Below are positions 7,261-16,264 of a stretch of DNA of 42,338 bases, piece after piece. Numbering within the stretch: the first letter of the stretch is position 1; each line of letters starts with the position of its first letter. The translations under genes and the position numbers were made by a program. The notes beneath the pieces are model-generated. The model was not told the DNA's origin. It was given only the letters and a program-made list of their open reading frames with translations, and searched no databases. The stretch comes from an uncultured Bacteroidales bacterium (GTDB lineage Bacteria > Bacteroidota > Bacteroidia > Bacteroidales > UBA932): the NCBI GenBank assembly GCA_900319375.1, contig ONOI01000019.1, positions 1-42,338 of the forward strand, written 5' to 3'.

Positions 7261-8451
7261 ATGAAAAACATCATACCTTTTGTCGCGCTTGCGATTCTCG
7301 TTCTGAGCTGCAAACGCGAAACCGATGTAAGGGTCAAACACGGAGAACAACTTTCTTTTACTACAGAGAGTTCTATACTCCGTGACGGAGATCTTGTTGG
7401 AGTGTCGATGGACTCTCCCCTCTCATACATAAATGTAAAAATGACTTATGGCTCAGGGAATTTGACCCCTGGCAATAAGCTTTACTGGCCGGTCAACATG
7501 CCGGACAGCGCAGTAACATTCCTTGCTTATCATCCCTATTCAGCCAGCTACAACGAGGGCGGCGTAGTAGTCTTCTCCGCCGAGCCGGATCAGAGGTCGG
7601 ATGAAGCGTTCAGAGCCTCGAGGCTGCTCGTAGCCCAGACCAAGGCCTCAGTGAACGAGCCCTCCGTCAAATTCGATTTTGAGCATAAGATGTCTAAACT
7701 CATCTTCTACGTGCGCAACGATTCCGGCAGTAAGCTGGAAGACGTCTACCTTACAGCCTACCCGTCCCTGCAGTTCAATATGGACAAGGTAGATTTCAGG
7801 GTTTGCGGAGAGAAGGTGGATATCCACGCCCACAATACGGCTACCTCAAGCGACGGAGTAGACGCATATGAGGCTATCATTGCTCCTCAGAAAACTACCC
7901 TTACACTTACCCTTAAGACCGCATCTGCAGAGTACACCGCAATGGTGGATACGAAGGTCGAATTCAAGAGCGGCAAGCAGTACTCCAACTACAGACTTGC
8001 CACCCTGGATCCCAACAAAGCAAGCAGGCCGATCAGCTTTACTCTGGTAGAAGCCGACTGGAAGGAATTGCCGGACTATTCCTATCTGGAACCCATCTCC
8101 GGCGGTACACTGGAGGAGTTTACAGACCTCGGAGTCTACAGGATGCAGAATGGATCTGCCGTACCTATCCGTACCTATGCGGCTGGTAGCGACCAGTACA
8201 GCCTCATTTCAGGAACTACCTCTGCGGGCTGGAGACTTATGAACCCGGCTTTGGGAGAAATGTTCGAATTCACGACTCCCATGACTTATAATCAGGAAGG
8301 CAACAGCTACACTATCAATATCCGAAGCTTCGGTCTTTCAGGCTTTGAAGCCGACTACTCCTCAACAGCCAGCACCATAAAGACAGAAAACGGGCTCGTT
8401 TGGGCTGTAGACGAGAACAAGGATTATGGTTACATTATCGCAACTGAGTAA
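7261..8451 (+). CDS. Fimbrillin-like lipoprotein
   Basis: A 396-residue protein with a lipoprotein signal (FVALAILVLSC, Cys 17). The mature part has the Mfa1/FimA-like (fimbrillin family) pattern. An N-terminal domain contains GDLVGVSM, LYWPVNMPDSAVTFLAYHPY and VKFDFEHKMSKLIFYV, where the HKMSKL-type stretch at about residue 142 is characteristic of Bacteroidales fimbrillins. The second part (about 260-396) differs and may be a tip-type adhesin domain. Members are exported as lipoproteins and can be polymerised into fimbriae after protease cleavage. It is followed after 1 base by a secreted cysteine protease gene, so the two are co-transcribed. The exact subfamily is not certain. Confidence 0.72.
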   Translation: MKNIIPFVALAILVLSCKRETDVRVKHGEQLSFTTESSILRDGDLVGVSMDSPLSYINVKMTYGSGNLTPGNKLYWPVNMPDSAVTFLAYHPYSASYNEGGVVVFSAEPDQRSDEAFRASRLLVAQTKASVNEPSVKFDFEHKMSKLIFYVRNDSGSKLEDVYLTAYPSLQFNMDKVDFRVCGEKVDIHAHNTATSSDGVDAYEAIIAPQKTTLTLTLKTASAEYTAMVDTKVEFKSGKQYSNYRLATLDPNKASRPISFTLVEADWKELPDYSYLEPISGGTLEEFTDLGVYRMQNGSAVPIRTYAAGSDQYSLISGTTSAGWRLMNPALGEMFEFTTPMTYNQEGNSYTINIRSFGLSGFEADYSSTASTIKTENGLVWAVDENKDYGYIIATE

Positions 8452-8452
8452 G

Positions 8453-10198
8453 ATGAAAAAGATACTTATTACACTTGCCGGGCTGGTTGCAGCCGCGATC
8501 ATTTCTTTCGCAGAAACTGTTGACAGAGATCAGGCCCGCACTATCGCTTTCAGATGGCTCGGCGCTGAAGTTACAGAATCCGAATACGTTTCAGACGCAT
8601 TCTATATATTCAATGGAAAGGACGGAGGTTGGATTATGATCTCCGCCGAAGACGCTGCCGTCCCGGTACTCGCCTACAGCGACAAAGGCAGTTTCAAGAC
8701 CGAAAGTATTCCCCTCAACCTGAAAAACTGGCTGGGCGGTTACGAAAACGAAATCCTTACTGCCCGCCGGCAAAAGCAGAGAGCCTCTACCGAGGTCACT
8801 GCCCTCTGGAAAACAGCAGGCTACAGGACCAAGGCCGCCGGCCAGAAAGTACTTGAGACTCCCAACTGGGGTCAGGACTCCCCTTTCAATGATCAGTGTC
8901 CCAAGGTCACCGAAAACGGCAGGACAAACAGAGCCGTCACCGGCTGTGTCGCTACCGCTATCGCCGAGGTGATAAGGTATCACCAGTGGCCTGCCCACGG
9001 AACAGGAACTATCGGAGGATATACCTATAGGAGCGATTACAACGTCAACGTTACGATAGACAGCTACAGCATCGACTCACACAATTATGACTACAGCCTG
9101 ATGCCGATGGAATACAAGGGCTCGGAGAACAGCGCTCAGAAAACCGCAGTAGCCCAACTGATGCACGACTGCGGAGTGATGGTGGAAGCTATGTACAACT
9201 ACAACACCGGAACTGGAGCTTACTCGGAGAACATAGCCAATGCCCTCTTCAACCATATGTCTTATGCGCCTACCGCTAAGCTTCTTTACAGGAGCGCCTA
9301 TACAGATGCAGAATGGACAAGATTAGTCGAGAAGGAAATTGACTCAAACAGGCCCATCATCTACTCAGGAAATGACGCCAAGGAAGGTGGACACCAGTTT
9401 GTCTGCGACGGTTACGATACGAGAGACTATATCCGTATCAATTGGGGCTGGGACGGAGAGAACAACGGCTTCTTCACTCTCTCCCTCAAGATTCCCGGAA
9501 AATACACCTTCTCCTACGGACAGAGTATGGTTATCGGCGTCGAGCCCAACAAGAGCGGCAGTACTACCCGAAATGGCGGTCCTCTCATTTACGACCTGTC
9601 GAGCGAGACCAGCCAGGGTCTTTCGCTCAAATCAGGCTCAATAATGAGCAAGATCTTTACCCTCAAGGCGGACGCTATCTTCAATACCGAATACTACGTA
9701 GCTTACTCCGGCGCCGTCAGGGCCGGACTGATCGACTGGAAAGGCAATCTTAAGGAATTTGTATGTCCTGAATCCAGTCTTGAATTGGGCGGATACAATC
9801 TCGTAAAACTCGACGACATTCAGTGTACCATAACCAGAGACGTTACCTTCGGAGACCGCGTCGTACTCTTCTATAAGACCGTATCCGGACAGTGGGATAT
9901 GATTCGTGGAAAAGAAGCCTACGACAACAATGACAAGACTTACTACCTCAGCTCTTCGATTCCCGCGGTCGATGCAGCCTTTATTCTCATACCCGAGAAT
10001 CTTAAGGCCGGAGACACCTTGTTCTTCGAACTGATCCCCGGCTCCTCCCCCATCAAAACCGTCAGCTGGTATTATGATGGCGACAAACAGGGTGGCATTA
10101 CAGCCAATCTTACGGCCGGAACACACACCCTCAGAGCCGAAGTTACTTTCAAGAGCGGCTCTCAGGAAACGCTGACTGCAAAATTGCTGGTTAAATAA
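8453..10198 (+). CDS. Secreted C10-family (streptopain-like) cysteine protease
   Basis: A 581-residue preproprotein. The chosen start is the ATG at 8453, one base after the preceding stop; it opens a signal peptide (KKILITLAGLVAAAIISFAE). A propeptide of the Spi/C10 type covers about residues 20-120 (DQARTIAFRWLG, GGWIMISAEDAAVPVLAYSD). The catalytic domain follows, with the nucleophile in AVTGCVATAIAEVIRYHQWP, the histidine in EGGHQFVCDGYD and the INWGWDGENNGFF block. The last 200 residues are beta-rich and Ig-like. No type IX secretion C-terminal domain was recognised. The homologues are streptopain, PrtT and Bacteroides Bfp proteases. Its 3' end overlaps the convergent lpxB by 8 bases. Confidence 0.88.
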   Translation: MKKILITLAGLVAAAIISFAETVDRDQARTIAFRWLGAEVTESEYVSDAFYIFNGKDGGWIMISAEDAAVPVLAYSDKGSFKTESIPLNLKNWLGGYENEILTARRQKQRASTEVTALWKTAGYRTKAAGQKVLETPNWGQDSPFNDQCPKVTENGRTNRAVTGCVATAIAEVIRYHQWPAHGTGTIGGYTYRSDYNVNVTIDSYSIDSHNYDYSLMPMEYKGSENSAQKTAVAQLMHDCGVMVEAMYNYNTGTGAYSENIANALFNHMSYAPTAKLLYRSAYTDAEWTRLVEKEIDSNRPIIYSGNDAKEGGHQFVCDGYDTRDYIRINWGWDGENNGFFTLSLKIPGKYTFSYGQSMVIGVEPNKSGSTTRNGGPLIYDLSSETSQGLSLKSGSIMSKIFTLKADAIFNTEYYVAYSGAVRAGLIDWKGNLKEFVCPESSLELGGYNLVKLDDIQCTITRDVTFGDRVVLFYKTVSGQWDMIRGKEAYDNNDKTYYLSSSIPAVDAAFILIPENLKAGDTLFFELIPGSSPIKTVSWYYDGDKQGGITANLTAGTHTLRAEVTFKSGSQETLTAKLLVK

Positions 10199-11306
10199 GG
10201 GAGATCATCTCCCGAGCGACAGCCCTCGAAGCGCCACCGCCTCCGAGGGCTTTCTTTATCTCGGAGTATTCGGAAAGCATCTTCTCTCTGTAGGCGGAGT
10301 CTTCGATCAGTCTTCTGACTTCTGCAAGGACGGCATCTGCCGTAAAATCTTCCTGGACAAGCTCGCGGAAAGCGAGACGGCCGACTATGAGATTACCCAG
10401 GCTGATGTATTTGATATGGTCCATCACCCTCAATACCTTACGTGCAAGAAAAGCGGTAAGGGGCGATGTAGACCAGCAGACTACCTGAGGAGTACCGATC
10501 AGGGCCGCCTCAAGAGATGCGGTACCGGAATTGATAATTGCCGCCCTGGCTCCCTTCAGGACACTGTACGTCTGGCCGAAGACAAGTTTGATATAAGGTC
10601 TGCCCTCAAGCCATTTGGAATAGTCTTCCTCGCTGCGGGCCGGAGCCCCGGCCAGAACTATCTGATAATCCTTGTACTCAGGAAGAGAATGGAGCCTGTC
10701 GGCCACCTCTGAACAGATAGGCATCATGCGGCTGATTTCTCCCTTTCTGGAGCCCGCAAGAAGGGCAATATAGGGCTTGTCACAGACAGTTGAGAACTCC
10801 GCGGCCTCGATTGCATCTACCAGCGGGTTGCCCTTGTAGACAAAGGGTATTCCCTTTTCGGTGAAATACGGAATCTCGAAGGGGAAAACGATAAAGAGCT
10901 TGTCTACGTACTTTTTGAGCTTTCTGTTTCGGCTTTCGCGCGAAGCCCAGGTCTTTGGAGCGATGTAATAAAACACCTTGATTCCATTTTCATGGGCAAA
11001 GCGGGCTATTCTCATATTGAAACCGGGATAGTCTATAAGAATCACCACGTCCGGCTTCCACTCAAGTATGTCTTTCTTAGTCGATTTAAGCGCTCCAAGT
11101 ATAACTCCGGCTTTCCTGGCGACATCAGTAAGGCCCATCGCCGCCCCCTCCTTATAATGACGCACCAATTCTCCCCCGACGGACTTCATAAGGTCGCCTC
11201 CCACAAAGCGGAACTGCGCCTGCGGATCTTCGGCCTTGAGGCCTTTCATCAGGTTTGAAGCATGGAGGTCTCCCGATGCTTCTCCAGCGATCAGGTAGTA
11301 CTTCAT
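10191..11306 (-). CDS. lpxB: Lipid-A-disaccharide synthase
   Basis: A 371-residue GT19 glycosyltransferase that joins UDP-2,3-diacylglucosamine and lipid X to form the lipid A disaccharide at the inner face of the cytoplasmic membrane. Recognisable blocks are the N-terminal YYLIAGEASGDLHASNLM, the loop VVILIDYPGFNMRIARFA, the conserved IAPKTWASRESR and the C-terminal INSGTASLEAALIGTPQVV. The length is normal. The gene begins on the base after the surE stop codon, so the two form an operon. Confidence 0.93.
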   Translation of the reverse strand: MKYYLIAGEASGDLHASNLMKGLKAEDPQAQFRFVGGDLMKSVGGELVRHYKEGAAMGLTDVARKAGVILGALKSTKKDILEWKPDVVILIDYPGFNMRIARFAHENGIKVFYYIAPKTWASRESRNRKLKKYVDKLFIVFPFEIPYFTEKGIPFVYKGNPLVDAIEAAEFSTVCDKPYIALLAGSRKGEISRMMPICSEVADRLHSLPEYKDYQIVLAGAPARSEEDYSKWLEGRPYIKLVFGQTYSVLKGARAAIINSGTASLEAALIGTPQVVCWSTSPLTAFLARKVLRVMDHIKYISLGNLIVGRLAFRELVQEDFTADAVLAEVRRLIEDSAYREKMLSEYSEIKKALGGGGASRAVAREMISLI

Positions 11307-12080
11307 TTAAAAGATTTCTAAAAGTCTGCGATACTCGTCCATATCGGTATTGTCCAGACTCTGAGGGGTTATTGATATATAGCCGTTGTCTTCCGCCCAG
11401 TTATCCGAGTTCTCAGGGTTGTCATCCAGAGGAACTACATCTCCTGCCATCACATAATAAGCCTCGCCTTCCTGGCGGTCGGAGGGCGCGACTGGGACAA
11501 ATTCGTTGACCCACTTCTCCCTTCCCTGGGTCGTAGAACGGACCCCGCGTATCTGATCTGCGGGGAGGTCGGGGAAATTGACATTGTAGACCAATATCTT
11601 ATCCTTGGGGAGATTTGCCATCAGTTTTTCGAAAATTGCGGGGAACAACTGCTCCACTACCGAGAAATCAGCGTCTTCGTGGAGATTGTTCAGCGACACG
11701 GCAATTGAGGGGACTCCCCCAAGGGCTCCTTCCCTGGCAGCGCCTATAGTACCGCTATACCACATAGCGGTAGAGGCATTCGAGCCGTGATTGATACCGC
11801 TCAGGATTACATCCGGAAGGCCGTCTTTGAAGACTTCATCGATTGCAAATTTGGCGCAGCTGGCAGGAGTCCCGTCAAGATAATACCACTGAGTACCGTC
11901 GATTATTCCCAGATCCCTGAACCCAAGAGGCCTCAGTCCCAGGGAAATCGCCATCGACATACCGGAGTGGTGTGTTTTAGGGGCTACTACGGTTACCTCA
12001 CCGAATCTCTTCATGATATGGGCAAGGGCGTGGATTCCTTTGGCCTGATATCCGTCGTCATTTGTAATCAAAATCTTCAT
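11307..12080 (-). CDS. surE: 5'/3'-nucleotidase SurE
   Basis: A 257-residue metal-dependent nucleotidase that dephosphorylates nucleoside 5'- and 3'-monophosphates. The N-terminus MKILITNDDGYQAKGIHAL carries the metal-binding Asp-Asp pair. SGMSMAI supplies the family's serine, and LSGINHGSNAS the asparagine and GxNxG motif. The ATG at 12080 is preferred over a TTG seven codons upstream because it gives the canonical N-terminus and lies just downstream of a -7 box. It is co-transcribed with lpxB. Confidence 0.93.
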   Translation of the reverse strand: MKILITNDDGYQAKGIHALAHIMKRFGEVTVVAPKTHHSGMSMAISLGLRPLGFRDLGIIDGTQWYYLDGTPASCAKFAIDEVFKDGLPDVILSGINHGSNASTAMWYSGTIGAAREGALGGVPSIAVSLNNLHEDADFSVVEQLFPAIFEKLMANLPKDKILVYNVNFPDLPADQIRGVRSTTQGREKWVNEFVPVAPSDRQEGEAYYVMAGDVVPLDDNPENSDNWAEDNGYISITPQSLDNTDMDEYRRLLEIF

Positions 12081-12098
12081 CCGCATTCGTATTTTGCA

Positions 12099-12106
12099 CA
12101 AAGTTA
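12099..12106 (-). promoter_or_regulatory. -7 box for surE-lpxB
   Basis: TAACTTTG on the minus strand matches TAnnTTTG. It lies 18 bases upstream of the surE ATG at 12080 in the divergent surE/gapA region. Confidence 0.5.
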
Positions 12107-12127
12107 TGGTTTTTCGCTATTTTTTCT

Positions 12128-12135
12128 TACCTTTG
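12128..12135 (+). promoter_or_regulatory. -7 box for gapA
   Basis: TACCTTTG matches TAnnTTTG exactly and gives a leader of about 50 bases before the gapA ATG at 12191. The leader is A/T-rich with no Shine-Dalgarno sequence. Confidence 0.55.
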
Positions 12136-12172
12136 GGTCGCAATTTTTAGCAGATATATTACAAACACTTAA

Positions 12173-13189
<1,017 letters not shown>

Positions 13190-13205
13190 TTACCTCAATG
13201 TTAAT

Positions 13206-13236
13206 AAAAAAGGCGACCGAAAGGCCGCCTTTTTTT
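13206..13236. terminator. Bidirectional terminator between gapA and the ABC ATPase gene
   Basis: The stem AGGCGACC/GGCCGCCT has one mismatch and a GAAA tetraloop (13211-13230). It is flanked by an A-run on the left and a T-run on the right, so it can act on both strands. The ABC gene's stop codon (13235-13237) lies inside the T-run. Confidence 0.85.
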
Positions 13237-14311
13237 ATATTATCAGTTTGATTCTGAAACCTCTTGCCGTAGGTTCTTCTACTATTTGCTTAACCTTGGC
13301 TTTGATCTCATCAATGGAACTGTCCTCCCTGGAGAGCGGAGATTCGCTCAGCCCTTCTACCATAAAGTCGAGAGCGGTTTCTCCGGAGAGTTCCGCAAGA
13401 GTAAGCCTTAGCGTAAGCGGCCTGTAGTCGCTCATCTGTTCGAACAGCATCTTCTTAACCAGGTCATATGCCAGTTCGATCTTGTCTGCAATATTGTATT
13501 TGATACAGAACTGATTGATGCCGGTTTTGATCTGAAGGAAATCGAAATCATCGTTCTCGATTTCGTAGACCAGTTTCTGGATGCGGTTCACGAAGGCTTT
13601 CGTAGCGCTGCGGACAGGATGTTCGAAAATCTGAGCCGGAGTTCCGTCTTCGTAGATAACGCCCTCCTTCATGAAGAAGATGCGGGTACTGACATCGCGG
13701 GCGAAACGCATTTCGTGGGTCACGATAAGCATCGTAAGGCCGTCTTTCGCCAGTTGGCGGATGACGCTGAGGACCTCGCCCACCATCGTAGGATCCAGGG
13801 CCGAGGTAGGCTCGTCGAACAGAATTACCTCCGGGTCCATGGCCAGGGCCCGGGCGATCGCGACTCGCTGCTTCTGCCCGCCGGACAGGGAGTCCGGGTA
13901 GACGCCCGCTTTCTGGGACATGCCTACCTTTTTGAGCAGTTCCATCGCCACCTCCTTAGCCTCGTCTTCGGAGAGTCCGCGAAGACGCACGGGCGCAAAT
14001 GTGACGTTTTCAAGTACGGTCAGATGGCTGAAGAGGTTGAAGCTCTGGAAGACCATCCCCACCTTGCGGCGCAGCTGATCAAGCGGATAGCCTTTAGTCA
14101 TTATGTTCTGTCCGTCTACCCATATTTCTCCCCCGGTAGGAGGCTCGAGCATATTGATTGCCCTGAGGAAGGTACTTTTACCGCAACCGGAGGGGCCGAT
14201 GATGCTGATGACCTCACCCTTTTCTATATCGCAGTTAACATCCTTAAGAACGGTGATAACACTGCCGTCCGGATTCTTGAAGGATTTGCTTAAATGCTTG
14301 ATACTAATCAT
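13235..14311 (-). CDS. Polar amino-acid-type ABC transporter ATPase with extra C-terminal domain
   Basis: A 358-residue protein. Residues 1-243 are a complete GlnQ/HisP-type ATPase: Walker [10 protein letters not shown] (39-47), Q-loop VFQSFNLF, signature LSGGQKQR, Walker [13 protein letters not shown], and switch histidine in IVTHEM. The normal family length is about 240-250. About 110 more residues follow: a helical stretch ([33 protein letters not shown]), two long strands ([20 protein letters not shown]) and a final RGFRIKLII. The pattern recalls a degenerate GHKL (RsbW-like) fold without its Asn-box, but this is tentative. It is the last gene of the minus-strand run, one base after the permease gene. 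Confidence 0.88.
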   Translation of the reverse strand: MISIKHLSKSFKNPDGSVITVLKDVNCDIEKGEVISIIGPSGCGKSTFLRAINMLEPPTGGEIWVDGQNIMTKGYPLDQLRRKVGMVFQSFNLFSHLTVLENVTFAPVRLRGLSEDEAKEVAMELLKKVGMSQKAGVYPDSLSGGQKQRVAIARALAMDPEVILFDEPTSALDPTMVGEVLSVIRQLAKDGLTMLIVTHEMRFARDVSTRIFFMKEGVIYEDGTPAQIFEHPVRSATKAFVNRIQKLVYEIENDDFDFLQIKTGINQFCIKYNIADKIELAYDLVKKMLFEQMSDYRPLTLRLTLAELSGETALDFMVEGLSESPLSREDSSIDEIKAKVKQIVEEPTARGFRIKLII

Positions 14312-14312
14312 A

Positions 14313-15576
14313 TTACTTCTTTATTAGGAGGAGGTTGAGAAGGGACCTTACAATCCAGGCCAACACAAAATATGTAATCGTAATGATGAGCAGAGGGATA
14401 AGCGCATCGAATGTGCGGCTCCTTATAAGATCGCTCGCGCGCGTAAGGTCTACTATAGCGATATATCCCACTATTGAAGTACTCTTAAGCAGGGAGACAC
14501 ACTCTCCCGCATACATAGGAAGTCCCCTCTTGAGAGCCTGAGGAAACACTATGCCGGTAAAAGTTTTGAAGGGTGTGAAACCCAGGCTGAGACCAGCTTC
14601 AGTCTGGCCTTTCGGGACATAAGAGATAGAGTTGTCGAAGATGTTTCCCGAAGACCACGCGAAGAAGAGAGCGAAGGTAAAGATGGCGACTACAGTACCG
14701 CTGAGTCCTGAGTGGGCGAAGATTACGTAGAACATAATCAGCAGCACGACAAGGACCGGAGTACCCTGTATGAAAGCCCCGTACCCCTTGATCAGGGAGC
14801 GGACCCATCTGCGGCGGCTGCGCTTCATCGCGCACACGCCGGCTCCAAGGACAGTTCCGAGAAGGATGGAGAAAAGAGTGATAACCAGCGTCTTAACCAG
14901 ACCGCCAGTAATAAGTTTCCAGCGCTGTTCGGTTACAAGGCTCATCTTGAGTCTGTCCCAAACGGTCATTCTCACCGCCGCTGCAGCGTCTTTTGTGAAG
15001 AAGCCCGGATGGCAGAGATAATAATTGTCTGAAAAGTCTATGGATTTTTTGCGCTCTTCAGTAGCGTACAGACACGCGGCCATAATATCTACCATTCCCG
15101 CCTGCAGGGAAATATTGGCAGAGCCTACATCCTGGTAGATGAATTCTACCGGACGCCCTATCGAAGCTGCAAATCGCCTTACAATTTCGGGATCCATTCC
15201 ATCCCATCTTCCCCCATCTCCCACAAAGGATACCGGAGCGACGTTGACACACAGCGCACAACGGACTGGATTGGATTTGTCGAGGTTCTTGGGCTCTTCG
15301 AAAGGAACGGCCGGACCGCCCTTAATCCAGTGGGTGATGACAGCATCAAGAGTCCCGTCTTCCTTGGATGAGGCTATGAACTTGTTCAACTCGGCCCTGA
15401 ATGCATCGTTGCCCGGAGTATTTCCGCTCATAGTAGTTTCCCGCTGTACAGCTGACGGTAAGGCCGCTCAGATCGTCTTCGGACTTAAGTTCAATAATCG
15501 TTGAGTTCTGATGCCTACAGGAACTCAAGCCCAAAACGGCAACGGCCAATAATAATAGCAGTCGTCTAGTATTCAT
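14313..15576 (-). pseudogene. Substrate-binding/permease fusion of an amino-acid ABC transporter, frameshifted
   Basis: Two frames are needed. From the ATG at 15576 a lipoprotein signal (LLLLLAVAVLGLSSC) leads into SEDDLSGLTVSCTAGNYYE, the middle of an SBP_bac_3 domain, and then the frame goes astray. From about 15431 a second frame carries NDAFRAELNKFI and DGTLDAVITHWIKGG (the end of that domain), then a second SBP domain (PVSFVGDGGRWDGMDPEIV, ATEERKKSIDFSDNYY), then a five-helix His/Glu-type permease with the EAA loop EAGLSLGFTPFKTF. Between the frames about 60-90 residues expected in an SBP_bac_3 domain are missing. A deletion that also shifted the frame is the simplest explanation. The permease part alone is intact and sits one base before the ATPase gene. 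Confidence 0.75.
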
Positions 15577-15580
15577 TAAT

Positions 15581-16264
15581 TTAATTTCTGTTTCCAAATA
15601 TTGCTGTTCCTATACGAACCATAGTTGCGCCATGGCGGACCGCAATCTGCCAGTCGTCTGACATCCCGATAGAGAGTTGGTTGAAGTCTGTAAGTTCGGG
15701 AAAAAGATCTACGAGATAAGCCATCAAGCCGTCTACCCTCTCGAAATCAGCGTCTATGACGCTTTCGTCGTCGGTGTGGGAGGCCATCGCCATCAGGCCG
15801 CAGAAGCGGATATTGGGATATTTCTCAGAATCGAAAAGAAGGTCTATCACCTCTTCTTCATGGAAGCCCTGCTTAGTCTCTTCCGCCCCTATATGGACTT
15901 CGAGAAGGACGCTTACGGTCTTGTCGTTTGCTTTCCCCCACTTCTGAATCTCCTGCAGGAGGTGGACCGAGTCAACAGACTGAACAAGAGAGACATAGGG
16001 CAGGACCATTTTCAACTTATTAGTCTGAAGATGGCCTATGAAATGCCACTCCAGACCGGGGTATTTCGCAGCTTCTATCCTGCTGACTTTTTCTGCCAAC
16101 TCCTGAGGGCGGCTTTCTCCAAATATGCGCTGCCCGGCCTCGTAGGCTTCGAGTATGTTTTCCAGCGGATGGAACTTTGATACTGCTACCAGTTCGACTC
16201 CCTGCGGGATGCGGGCCTTAAGAGCTTTCAGATTCTCAGCTATCATTTCGCAAGTCTTCTGCAA
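15581..16264 (-). CDS. yggS: YggS-type PLP homeostasis protein
   Basis: A 227-residue single-domain alanine-racemase-fold protein that binds pyridoxal 5'-phosphate and controls cytoplasmic PLP and amino-acid/keto-acid balance. The PLP lysine is in VELVAVSKFHP. Further family blocks are IFGESRPQELAEK, WHFIGHLQTNKLK and the phosphate-binding end LSIGMSDDW with VRIGTAIFG. The usual K-T/K after VSK is replaced by F-H, as in many Bacteroidetes. Its start overlaps the GH89 gene by 22 bases. Confidence 0.92.
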   Translation of the reverse strand: MQKTCEMIAENLKALKARIPQGVELVAVSKFHPLENILEAYEAGQRIFGESRPQELAEKVSRIEAAKYPGLEWHFIGHLQTNKLKMVLPYVSLVQSVDSVHLLQEIQKWGKANDKTVSVLLEVHIGAEETKQGFHEEEVIDLLFDSEKYPNIRFCGLMAMASHTDDESVIDADFERVDGLMAYLVDLFPELTDFNQLSIGMSDDWQIAVRHGATMVRIGTAIFGNRN

